Assembly: GCA_964632945.1 (NCBI GenBank)
Contig: CAZWCX010000009.1
Span: 35,309 to 99,308, forward strand
Source of the DNA: CAZWCX01 sp964632945
GTDB lineage: Bacteria; Planctomycetota; MHYJ01; WSZJ01; CAZWCX01
Length of the DNA: 64,000 nucleotides
Direction: 5' to 3'
Under the pieces are notes generated by a model. That model made no database searches. It saw nothing but the letters and a program-made list of their open reading frames with translations, and had not been told where the DNA came from. The translations under genes and the position numbers were made by a program. Below, piece after piece: positions 9,078-18,200 of this stretch; positions within the stretch are counted from its first letter, which is position 1; every line of letters starts with the position of its first letter.

Positions 9078-12000
9078 CTACTCGGGGCGGCGCCACATCT
9101 CGATCAGGCGGAGCGCCTCCACCGATTCCACCAGGCGGTAGGACTGCATTCCCGGCGGAAGGGAGTTCAGGAACTGCTTCGCGTAGGGGGCCCGCGTGGC
9201 GAGCCGGTTGTCCAGGACGACGAACACGCCGCGGTCGCGGGTGCTGCGGATGAGGCGGCCGAAGCCCTGTTTGAGCCGCATGATCGCGAGCGGATAGTAG
9301 TAGTGGTGGTTGCCGTCGAGTCCGCGCGCGATGGTCTGCTCGCGACGGGATTCGACGAGGGGATCGGTCGGCGGATCGAAGGGGAGCTTGACCACGGCCA
9401 GGCCGTCGAGCGAATCCCCGGGGACGTCGATTCCCTCCCAGAGGCCGTAGGTGCCGAAGAGGACCGAGTCGGGATCCTCGCGGAAGCGCTCGACCTGGCG
9501 GCGGGTGGACACCCCGCGGCTCTGTCGCAGCACGTCGATGCCGAGCGGCGCCAGGGCATCCCGCGCCGGCCCGTGGAGGTAGTCGAGCTGCTCGTGTGAG
9601 GTGCAAAGGACCAGCGTGCCGCCGTGGTTCGCTCGCAGGAGCGCCGGGAGAAACTCCCGCGCCGCATCGAAGAAACGCCGCCGGGACTCCCGGTCCTTCG
9701 CGGAGTAGGGAGGGAGGTCGGAAATCAGCAGGAACAGCACCTGGCGTCCATAGTCGAACGGAGAGAGCAGCTTGACGTAGCGGACGCGGTCGCCCTCCAG
9801 GCGATCGAGGCCGAGACGCAGACGGAAGAACCGGAACTCGTCGGTTGCGCTGCTGGTGGTCAGGGTTGCGGAGGTGAGCACCACGGAGGAGTGGCGTGCG
9901 AAGAGGTACGACTCGAGCGCGGGCCCCACGTCCAGAGGGGCGGCGTGCAACGAGGCCTCCCACTGGCCACCGTCGTCGTTGTCGGGCAGGAACTCGTTTT
10001 CCAGCCAGTAGACCCGGTCGGCCTGGGGGGCGTCGAAGAACTGCGCGTGGACGGAGAGCATCTCCTGGACGGCGCGGCGCCCCGCTCCGAGCTGGGTGAT
10101 GAGGCCGTCCAGTTCCGCGCGCGGGACGCGGGCGAGCGGGCCTTCTTCGCCGCCGGCGCCCAGCACGTTGACGTCCAGGTGGTGGAGAAGTCCGTAGAGC
10201 GCCGCGAGGGAGTAGTGGACGGCGGCGTTGGCTTCGCGCAGGGGACGCCAGCCGTCCAGGTTGCGCACCGGGTCGGTGACGCGCACCTTCACGGCGTGCT
10301 GGGTGCCGCCGCCGTTTTCCTCCCCGACGCGCACGTCGCGCAGGAAGGCCTGCAACTGGGAGAAGAAGCGTACGCCGGCGGGCCCCAGTTCCTCGACGCG
10401 CTTGCGTCCCTCGAGCGCCAGCTCGCGGACGGCCTTCGAGATCGCAGGGTCGGGGTCGTGGCCGAGCTGGCGGAACAGCAGCGGGAGCAGGCCGGAGCGG
10501 TCGGACGGATTCCAGATCTCCCGCAGCACGCGCGCCAGGGCGCGTCGCGAGGAGACGGCGGACAGGACGGCGGTGGCGACGTTCTCCAGGTGGTGCGCCT
10601 CGTCGATGACGATCGGTCCGCGGTGGGGGAGGATGTCGTCGCGCTCGGCCAGCAGGCACTCCATGAGCAGGGAGTGGTTGACGATGACGAGGTGGGCCTC
10701 GCGGGCCCGCTCGCGCGCATGGGTCACGAAACAGCGCGTGTACTGCGGGCAGCGACGGCCGAGGCAGTGTTCCGCGTCGATGGTCACCCGGCCCAGAAAT
10801 CCGGCGGGAAGCCGCTCCTGCATCCACAGCGGCATTTCGTCGCGGATGTCCCCCGTCTGCGTGGCCTGCACCCAGTGGAGGGCGTAGGCGAGGGTTTCGC
10901 GCTCGTCGAGGCGACCCGTGCCGTCGCTGCGCGGGCGGGGCGGCGGGGCCGACGCACCGGATGCGCCCGGCGTTTCATCCGGTTCCTGCGTTCGTTGATG
11001 GGTGTCCTGCCAGCGATGCAGGCACAGGTAGTTGCTGCGCCCCTTCACGACCACGGCCCGGAAATCCCAGTCGAGCAGCTCCCGCAGCAGGTCGAGGTCG
11101 AGATCGAGTTGTCCCTGCAGGACCTTCGTGTGGGTGGAGACGATGACCGGGCAACCGTTCTCGCGCGCCCACAGCAGGGCGGGAACCAGGTAGGCGAGCG
11201 ACTTGCCGACTCCGGTTCCGGCCTCCACGAGCAGGATGCGGCCTTCGTTGAACGTGCCCGCCACTTCGGCGGCCATCTCCGCCTGCTGCGCGCGGTACTC
11301 GAACCCGGGCTTGATGCGGGAGAGCGCTCCATCGCCGTCGAAGACGCGGGTGACCGCGTCGATGTCGATGGGGCGGGCCGGGAACGGCGGCGGCGGCGAC
11401 GGGCGGCGCCCGTCGAGATCCACCTCCGGAAGGGCCAGCCGCAACGGACCCGCATCCGGCGGCACCCCCTCGTACAACGGGGTCCAGGGGAACCCGGACC
11501 CCCGCACGACCCGGGCCACCTCCGCGCGCAACGCGGGATCCCAGCCGCGGGCGCGTTCGAGCAATCGCGCGGTCGCCTCGGCATGGGCCCGCGCGCGCTC
11601 GAGGGCGCGGTGGGGAACCGGCGCGGCGGCGGATGCTCCCCCCGCCGCCCCGACGCCTTTCGCGGCGGGCGCGGGATCCCGGATTGCACCGGGCACGCCC
11701 GGCGCCCCCGCAAGCCATGGCCGCCGGCGCGGGGAGGGGTCGGTGAGGAATTCCAGGCCGGCCAGGTCGAGAAAGCGATTCCCCATCCGACAACCGAACG
11801 GGGCCTCGAGGAACGCGCGCACCGCGCGCTCCGCCTCCCGGGTCACGATCGGATCGGCGCCGAGAAAGCGGAACAGATCGGGGAGGACGTACCGCAACTC
11901 GGGAGCGGCCGAGACTTCCCGCTCCGAGATGCCGGTGCGTTTCGCCACGCCGGTCGGGATGGCGCGGCCGGGATTGACCAGGCCGTGGAAGACGCCCTCC

Positions 12001-12104
12001 TCGCGCCCGTCCACGACCCGCACGGCCGCCACTTCCAGGACGCGATGGTGGCGTGGATCGGGGCCGGTGGTGACGAGGTCGAGGAAGACGGCGCGTTCGA
12101 GCAT
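9078..12104 (-). CDS. dinG: DnaQ-like exonuclease / DinG-type helicase fusion
   Basis: 1,008 aa from the ATG at 12104. Residues 1-170 form a DnaQ-fold 3'-5' exonuclease domain (VFLDLVTTGPDPRHHRVLEVAAV: the usual DxE signature reads DLVTTG, so the first catalytic Glu is replaced by Val and activity is uncertain). The rest is an XPD/DinG superfamily 2 helicase: Walker A GTGVGKS near residue 295, DEAH box VIDEAHH near 500, and four cysteines (NYLCLHRW, EHCLGRRCPQYTRCF) that fit the iron-sulfur cluster. Motif VI-like GFGRLIRSTRDRG lies near the end. DinG proteins unwind forked DNA, R-loops and D-loops in repair. The start has no strong ribosome-binding site. Confidence 0.88.
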   Translation of the reverse strand: MLERAVFLDLVTTGPDPRHHRVLEVAAVRVVDGREEGVFHGLVNPGRAIPTGVAKRTGISEREVSAAPELRYVLPDLFRFLGADPIVTREAERAVRAFLEAPFGCRMGNRFLDLAGLEFLTDPSPRRRPWLAGAPGVPGAIRDPAPAAKGVGAAGGASAAAPVPHRALERARAHAEATARLLERARGWDPALRAEVARVVRGSGFPWTPLYEGVPPDAGPLRLALPEVDLDGRRPSPPPPFPARPIDIDAVTRVFDGDGALSRIKPGFEYRAQQAEMAAEVAGTFNEGRILLVEAGTGVGKSLAYLVPALLWARENGCPVIVSTHTKVLQGQLDLDLDLLRELLDWDFRAVVVKGRSNYLCLHRWQDTHQRTQEPDETPGASGASAPPPRPRSDGTGRLDERETLAYALHWVQATQTGDIRDEMPLWMQERLPAGFLGRVTIDAEHCLGRRCPQYTRCFVTHARERAREAHLVIVNHSLLMECLLAERDDILPHRGPIVIDEAHHLENVATAVLSAVSSRRALARVLREIWNPSDRSGLLPLLFRQLGHDPDPAISKAVRELALEGRKRVEELGPAGVRFFSQLQAFLRDVRVGEENGGGTQHAVKVRVTDPVRNLDGWRPLREANAAVHYSLAALYGLLHHLDVNVLGAGGEEGPLARVPRAELDGLITQLGAGRRAVQEMLSVHAQFFDAPQADRVYWLENEFLPDNDDGGQWEASLHAAPLDVGPALESYLFARHSSVVLTSATLTTSSATDEFRFFRLRLGLDRLEGDRVRYVKLLSPFDYGRQVLFLLISDLPPYSAKDRESRRRFFDAAREFLPALLRANHGGTLVLCTSHEQLDYLHGPARDALAPLGIDVLRQSRGVSTRRQVERFREDPDSVLFGTYGLWEGIDVPGDSLDGLAVVKLPFDPPTDPLVESRREQTIARGLDGNHHYYYPLAIMRLKQGFGRLIRSTRDRGVFVVLDNRLATRAPYAKQFLNSLPPGMQSYRLVESVEALRLIEMWRRPE

Positions 12105-12160
12105 GGGGCAGACATGGTACAAGCGACGCCGGCCGCGCGCAAGAACGCCGCGGCGCGCCA

Positions 12161-12189
12161 TTGCAATCCACCCTCGCCGCGGGCACAAT
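12161..12189 (+). promoter_or_regulatory. candidate promoter for the trypsin-like/DUF2330 operon
   Basis: -35 TTGCAA (12161-12166), 17-bp spacer, -10 CACAAT (12184-12189), 68 nt before the first gene, in the divergent gap shared with the exonuclease-helicase gene. Confidence 0.35.
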
Positions 12190-12257
12190 GCAAGGATCGG
12201 CGGAACGGCATCCGAAGGCCCGGACCCGGTTCCGCCGACCGTCCCCGGATCGCCCGC

Positions 12258-13235
12258 ATGCCGAGCCCGCGCCGTCTCCTTCCCGTCCTCGCCCTCCTCC
12301 TCCTGACCGCCGGTTGTTCGTGGGCCCGCACCCAGCAGCTGCGCCGCGGCTCGCTGGCCCGGGTACCGACGGAGGTCGTGCGCGGCGTCGAAAGCCATTT
12401 GGAAGACGTACGACCGGCACTGGTACGCATCACCACCTGGATGGGGATCAAGACCGGGGTCGTCGTGCGCGCGGACGGCTTGATCCTGACCTGCGCGCAC
12501 GGTTCCTGGCTCCCGGGCTCTCTCGAGGAGATCCGCTTCGCCGACGGGCGCACGGGCCGTGCGCGCGTGATGGGCGAGGCGGAGGAAAGCGACCTGCTGA
12601 CCCTCCAGATCGTGGAACCGGACGGCCCGTTCGCCACCGTCCCCCTCGCCGCCGGCGTGGAACCCGGGGATTGGGCGTTCGTCGCCTCCCTGGTCCGTGG
12701 CGGGACGAGCGTCGGACTGGCGGCCGGAGAGGTGCGCATGGTCGACGTGGCCGGGGCGTTCGGCCCCGACAACGACTACCGCAACCCCGTCCTGATCATC
12801 GATGCCCCCGCCGTCCACGGCGAGAGCGGGGCTCCCGTGCTCGATCGGGAGGGGAGAATCATCGGCATCGCCTCCATGGCCGGCATCACCAAGGACGCGG
12901 TCGCCCTGGTGGCGGGGTCGATTCACGAGATCCACAAGGTCCTCCCCTCGATCTCCCGCGGCGAATCGATCATGTCCCGGACCGACACCGTCCAGCGGAT
13001 CGAGGCCTTCTTGGAATCGTTGCGTCGGAATCCGCTCGCGATCTGGCCGAAGGAGGGTCGCCCCGACCCGGCGTTCCTGGCCGCCCATGAGCGCTGCTGG
13101 TCGGAAGTTTCGCGCACCCTGCGCCGGCGCTGGGCCGGCGCCGAAAAGATGACGGCGGAAATGACCGCGGAAGGGCTGCGCGAACTGGCCGACGCGGTGG
13201 CCGGCGAGAAGGGACGGGGACCGATCCCGAAATGA
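12258..13235 (+). CDS. trypsin-like serine protease lipoprotein (HtrA-like domain)
   Basis: 325 aa with a lipoprotein signal peptide: LLPVLALLLLTAGC places the lipobox Cys near residue 20. The chymotrypsin-fold triad is visible as TCAHGSW (His), ESDLLTLQIV (Asp) and HGESGAPV (Ser, GxSGxP). No PDZ domain follows; the C-terminal 100 residues are charged and helical. It is therefore probably a lipid-anchored envelope protease. Its stop codon overlaps the next gene's start as ATGA, so translation of the two is coupled. The stretch MSRTDTVQRIEAFLES after the protease domain is of unknown function. Confidence 0.82.
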   Translation: MPSPRRLLPVLALLLLTAGCSWARTQQLRRGSLARVPTEVVRGVESHLEDVRPALVRITTWMGIKTGVVVRADGLILTCAHGSWLPGSLEEIRFADGRTGRARVMGEAEESDLLTLQIVEPDGPFATVPLAAGVEPGDWAFVASLVRGGTSVGLAAGEVRMVDVAGAFGPDNDYRNPVLIIDAPAVHGESGAPVLDREGRIIGIASMAGITKDAVALVAGSIHEIHKVLPSISRGESIMSRTDTVQRIEAFLESLRRNPLAIWPKEGRPDPAFLAAHERCWSEVSRTLRRRWAGAEKMTAEMTAEGLRELADAVAGEKGRGPIPK

Positions 13236-14239
13236 TGCCGATGCCCCGCCCCCCGTCCTCCCCCCCTCCGGACCGAGCCGTCGGTTCACCGACCTCGCGA
13301 CCGCTCGCCCGGCGTGCAACCGCGCTGCTCCTGGCCGCCCTGGCCGCCGTCGCCGGGCCCGCGCGCGCGGGCGAGTTGCTGGCTCCCCGCGACTGCACCG
13401 AACCCGTCGTCCGCACGCGCGTGGATGCGCTCGTGCTCTGGTCCGGCGGCCGTGAGGAACTCATCCTGCGCCCCGCCTATCGCACGGCCGCGGCCGAGGG
13501 CCCGCCGCGACTGGCCTGGATCGAGGCCGTCCCGGCCGACCCCGAGCAGATCGCGGTCGAAGGCACGCGCCTGTTCGAGGACTGGGCGCTCCTCTACGCC
13601 GCCCTCGAGCAATCGCAGGTGGTCGACTTCGGCGCCGGCGAGGATCGCGCCCGCCGGCTGGGCGCGTCCGCCGTCCGACCGGGCGAGGGTGAACGGCGCG
13701 CCGTCCGGTTGCAGGCGACCCTGCTGCCCGGTGCCGGAGCCGCTGCGGCCTCGGCCCTCCGGCAGTGGCTCTCCGATCAGGCCTTCCGCGAACTTCCGCC
13801 CGCCGCTCTGGAACCGTATGCCGGCGAGGGCTGGCGGTTCGTCGTCGTGCTCGTTCTTCCGCCCGAGGGACAGTCCGCGCTGGCACGGGACGACGTCCTG
13901 CCCCCGCTGCGCCTCTCCTTCGCGACTCCCGCCCCGGTGTTCCCCGCCCGCCTCGTCGCATCGGACCACGCGTTCGACGTCGCCGTCTCGTGGATCACCC
14001 GCGGACGGCCGGCCTACCTGAGCGGACGCAAGGCGCTGCTTCAGTCCAACCTAGTCCTGCGCCTGGAAACCGGGGAGATCGACGGGGAAGTCCGCCGCCT
14101 GCTCGACCGTGTCGCTGCGGAACGGCGGCTCGATCCCGGCGGACTCCGCTTCGTGCTCAAGACCCAGCGGGATCGCCTCAACGGACCGGGCTTCCGGTTG
14201 GGGGACTGGAACGCCGACCCCACGCTGTCGTTCGAGTAG
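13232..14239 (+). CDS. DUF2330 domain-containing secreted protein
   Basis: 335 aa. After a signal region (ATALLLAALAAVAGPARAGE) the protein opens with LLAPRDCTEPVVRTRVDALVLW, then GREELILRPAYR and LAWIEAVPADPEQI, the pattern of DUF2330 proteins, whose function is unknown and which are often found beside membrane transporters in Planctomycetota and Myxococcota. The start at 13232 overlaps the preceding stop; an ATG a few codons later (MPRPPSS) is possible. The gene is in the middle of a tight three-gene operon, with the next start 5 bp downstream. Confidence 0.7.
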   Translation: MMPMPRPPSSPPPDRAVGSPTSRPLARRATALLLAALAAVAGPARAGELLAPRDCTEPVVRTRVDALVLWSGGREELILRPAYRTAAAEGPPRLAWIEAVPADPEQIAVEGTRLFEDWALLYAALEQSQVVDFGAGEDRARRLGASAVRPGEGERRAVRLQATLLPGAGAAAASALRQWLSDQAFRELPPAALEPYAGEGWRFVVVLVLPPEGQSALARDDVLPPLRLSFATPAPVFPARLVASDHAFDVAVSWITRGRPAYLSGRKALLQSNLVLRLETGEIDGEVRRLLDRVAAERRLDPGGLRFVLKTQRDRLNGPGFRLGDWNADPTLSFE

Positions 14240-14244
14240 CCGCC

Positions 14245-15030
14245 ATGCCGTCCCCCGCCGTGATGGAATCTCCGCCGGAGCCGCTCCTCACGGATCCGGT
14301 CCGCCGCCGCTATGGGCGCTTCGGCCGTTTCACGACCGGCCTCCGGCGGCGAGCCTGGTACGGCGCGCTGCTCGCCGCTCCCGCCGCGGGGATTGCCGCG
14401 GGCGTGGCGGAGCTTCACGTCGGCGGACCGGCGCAAATCCATCTGTTCTACACCGCCATCCCCCTTTCCACGGCCATCATCCTGGCGGCCGCGATCCAGG
14501 CGGCCCTCACCCTCGCCGGGGAACGGGAGTCGGGGACGTTCGAAGGCATCGTCCTCACTCCCTATCCGCGGGGAGCGATCGGCCGGGCCATCGTCCTCGG
14601 CAGTTTCATCCGCACCGCGACCCTGGGCTCCGTCCCCTACCTCGGGTGGTTCGCGTGGACCCTGACCTGCTACCCGCGCGATTGGGGCGTCGCGGGCTGG
14701 TGCCTGCTCGCGGCTCCCGCCTTCCTCGCCGTCGCGTTCATCGGATCCTGCATCGGATGTTACTGCACCGCGCGCGCGCGAGGGGTCGTGGGCGCCGTGG
14801 CGGAGGCCGCGGCGCAAACGATCCTGAGCTCGTTGCTGCTCTCCTGCACCGTCCCCTGCTCGGGACTGTTCGCGGACAAGATGATCTACGCGGGGACGGG
14901 GATCGCCGGTGCCTTGTTCTGGCTGACCGGATGGGCCTACCTCTTCTGGAGCTCGAACGTGGGGTGGTTCACCACCCACTTCGAATCCCGGGCGCTGGAG
15001 GACGCGGAGCGCGCGCCGGCTCGGGATTAG
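14245..15030 (+). CDS. polytopic membrane protein, ABC-2 permease-like
   Basis: 261 aa with about six hydrophobic segments (for example YGALLAAPAAGIAAGVAEL, AIPLSTAIILAAAIQAAL, AAPAFLAVAFIGSCIG, IAGALFWLTGWAYLFW). Between the second and third lies GERESGTFEGIVLTPYP, the cytoplasmic signature of ABC-2 type exporter permeases. No ATPase gene is adjacent, so either the partner is elsewhere or this is a lone permease-like protein. Third gene of the operon with the trypsin-like lipoprotein and DUF2330 protein, suggesting an envelope function shared by the three. Confidence 0.62.
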   Translation: MPSPAVMESPPEPLLTDPVRRRYGRFGRFTTGLRRRAWYGALLAAPAAGIAAGVAELHVGGPAQIHLFYTAIPLSTAIILAAAIQAALTLAGERESGTFEGIVLTPYPRGAIGRAIVLGSFIRTATLGSVPYLGWFAWTLTCYPRDWGVAGWCLLAAPAFLAVAFIGSCIGCYCTARARGVVGAVAEAAAQTILSSLLLSCTVPCSGLFADKMIYAGTGIAGALFWLTGWAYLFWSSNVGWFTTHFESRALEDAERAPARD

Positions 15031-15206
15031 TGGGTCTTCAATCTTGAGATCCCGTCCTCGGCCGAGGCGATTTTCGCGCCCGGCAAGCCGCGCGGAGGGG
15101 GCGATGCCCCGGGGCCTCGCCGACGACGGGCGACGCAGCCCGGCGCGAAATGCGACCGGACCAACCTGGGAGCGCTCGGTTGCAGCCCCACCTGCCCCAT
15201 CCGCCG

Positions 15207-18200
15207 TCATTCCACTTCCAGGCGATGCGACGCCGAGTGCGAGAACAACCGGTCCGAGTACATGTGCGTCAGCACGGCCGGACCGACGCCGAAGGTCCCG
15301 GGGGTTTCGGCGCGCAACCGATAGCGGAGCTCGGCGGTCCCTTCGCCCAGGCGCGTGAAGCAGAAGGCGACCCGGTCGTCGAACGCGTCGCTCCAGGTTG
15401 CCGAGCCGCCCGACCACTCCAGCCATTCGAAACCGGCCGGCTTGGGATCCTCGAGCAGGAGGAACTCGTAGTCCCGAACCGATTCGACGCGCACACACAC
15501 CTCGATCTCTTCGTCCGCGGCGATGGTCTCACCGGGACGGATCGGCTGCGGATCGACCTGGACGGTCCCGGATTCGTCGGTGCGCAGGCGGTGGTACGAG
15601 CGCGTGACATCGATGCCGCCGCTCGACCGGAGCGGAAACGAGGGCGCAAGATCCTCTTCCTCCCAGCGGACGTCGAAGGCGACGAGGCCGCGGCCCGAGA
15701 CGATGACTTCGAAGTCGTTCGACCCGTGTCGGAGCAGGGCCTCGGGCACCTCGAGCCGGACCATCGGCTCGTCGGCGCGACCGACCGCCCCTTCGTGCAG
15801 GACGGTTCCGTTCCACGCCACCCGGCAGGAAGGCAGTTCGACCGGTTCAGGCCGGGCGATCAGCGCCTCGGTGCAGGCGAAGACCGCCGCCGCGGTCGTG
15901 CGTGTGGATCCCCAACGACCCATGCGCCGGGCGGCGAGGATCCAGTCGACGGCGCGATGGGCCGTCTGGTCGGCGGGATCGAGCGCCAGCAGGGCGCGGA
16001 CGGCGTCGCCGGTCGCCTCGATGTCGCTGTCCAGCCAGGAGGTGCGCGGGGCCTGGGCGCGCCAGAACACTTCGCTCTTCGACTCCGCCGCCGCGGCGCG
16101 GAGGCGATCGGCCTCGCGCGCGGCGTCCTCGCCCCGGCGAACGCGGACGAGTGCGCTCACCAGGAAGGCGCGCCCGTGCGCGGTCATGCCGGCCGCGTCG
16201 CGCGCCCCCCAGGCGCGCTCGACGACCTCGTGGCCGAGTTCATCGTCGCCGGCCGCCGCGCAGGCGATCGCCGCCAGCAGCACGGGATCCGTGGACTCAC
16301 GGGCGCACCCGTGCAACCAGCGACGGGCGCGCGCGATCACCTCGGAGTCGACCGCCACCCCCGCCACCCGGGCCTGCTCGAGCCCGCGCAGGACGTGCGA
16401 CGTCAGGAGCACGCCGGCGTCGTCGCCGTGGAACCACCCCCAACCCCCGCCGTGCGTCTGCATGGCATACAACCGCTGCAGCCCCAGGGCGACCATACGC
16501 GGGGTCTCGCGCAGCGCCGGCGCGGGCGGCCGTCCCAGCGCCTGCAGGGCGCGCTGATAGGCGACCGTCGGCAGGAAGCGGGACAGCGTCTGCTCGACGC
16601 AACCATACGGGTAGCCGACCAGGTACTCGAGCGATTCGAGCACGGCCCCCGCCTTGCCCGCCATCAGAGCCACCCGTACGTTGCGCGCGCGGTGACGCTC
16701 ATTGCGCGCGAGCATCACCTTTTCGGCCGCGGTCCCCGCCACGCTGCCGGCGATCCCGTCCGGGCGCATCGGCCCGAGGGGACCGACCGGGACCGTGGTC
16801 TCCACGGCATCGAGGTGATCGCCTTGCTTCGCGCGACAGGTGATGCGAACGACGCGCACGTCGCCCACGCTCAGGAACCAGTCCGCGCGACCGCCGCCGG
16901 CCTCCCCGGCCGACAACGTGCGCCCGGGCTCGCCTGCCAGCGTCGCCCCTTCCACTTCCAACGCCAATTCGACCGGCTGCGCCGAACCCGCCGCGGGATG
17001 GACCACGACCCCGATGGACGAACGGTCGCCGGGAACGAAGTGCCGGGGAGTCAGCACCTGCACGAAGAACGGCCGGTCCACCCGCAAGGCCGCGGATCCC
17101 GCGCCGACCTGCGTCTCGAGCGTGACCGCCCTCGCGACGATCCGGTACGTCGTGATCGCGTCCGCGATCGGCACCTCCACCTCGACCGTCCCGTCCGCTC
17201 CCGTCTCCACGGCCGCGTTCCAATACAGCGTGTCCGGGAAGTCCCGCCGCGGACGCGCCGACTCGGTGGACGAACCTCCGCCGCCCCGGGCCACGAGGTT
17301 GCGACGGCCGCCCAGGCGCCCTCCGTACGCGCCACCGCCGCCACCGCCCACCCACACACAGTCCATCGTGGTCTCGGCCGTAAACCGAAGCAGGTCGCGC
17401 CAGGACGGCCGCGGCCAGGGGACATGGTGGAATTGCGCCGCAAACTGCTGCACCGAGTCCTCCCGCAGCGCATAGACCGCCTCATCGACAATCCCCAGAG
17501 ACAGCTGCGCCGTCACCGGTCGCCCCTCCGCGTCGCAAACCCGGACCCGGCAGCGCGCCGTCTCCCCGGGCCCGTACGTCTCCTGGTCCGTCGCGACCTG
17601 CACGTCCAGCGTGTGCGTTCGCGGCGAGAGCCGCAGCACCGCGGTGTCGACCCACCGGCGCCGCTCACGCACGAGAGCCACCTGCACCTGCACCCCGGGG
17701 AACCAGGCGGGGTCGACCTTCACCGGAATCCGGCTCATCCCCGCGGGCACGGTCACCCGGCTCACACTCTCCAGTCCCTGTCCCGCGACCACCAGGAAGG
17801 CGTCTCCGGCCGCGACCGGATTGTCCACCTGCAGGATCGCTTCCTCACCCGCGCCCCAGCCGTCGCGCTCGAACTCGACCGACAGCGAAGGCTCCGCCGC
17901 GGTGCTCCGTCTCCGCCAACCGCCGACGCGCACGTCGGATACGTACCCGATCGGGCGCCCCTCCGGGTCGGCGGCCGTGGCGACCAATCGCAGCATGCCC
18001 TCCGCCCCGGGATGGACCATGAAGGCGGCGAGGCCGTCGGATCCCGTCGTCCCTTCGACGCGCGCCAGCGGATCGACGTACTCCTTGTTCTCGGCCGTCC
18101 GCACCCGAGCCGCATCCACCGCCACCCGCACGCCCTCGGCAGGGACACCATCGCGTCGGATCACCCGGGCGAAGAAGCTCCACGGCCGATCGGGCGCGGG

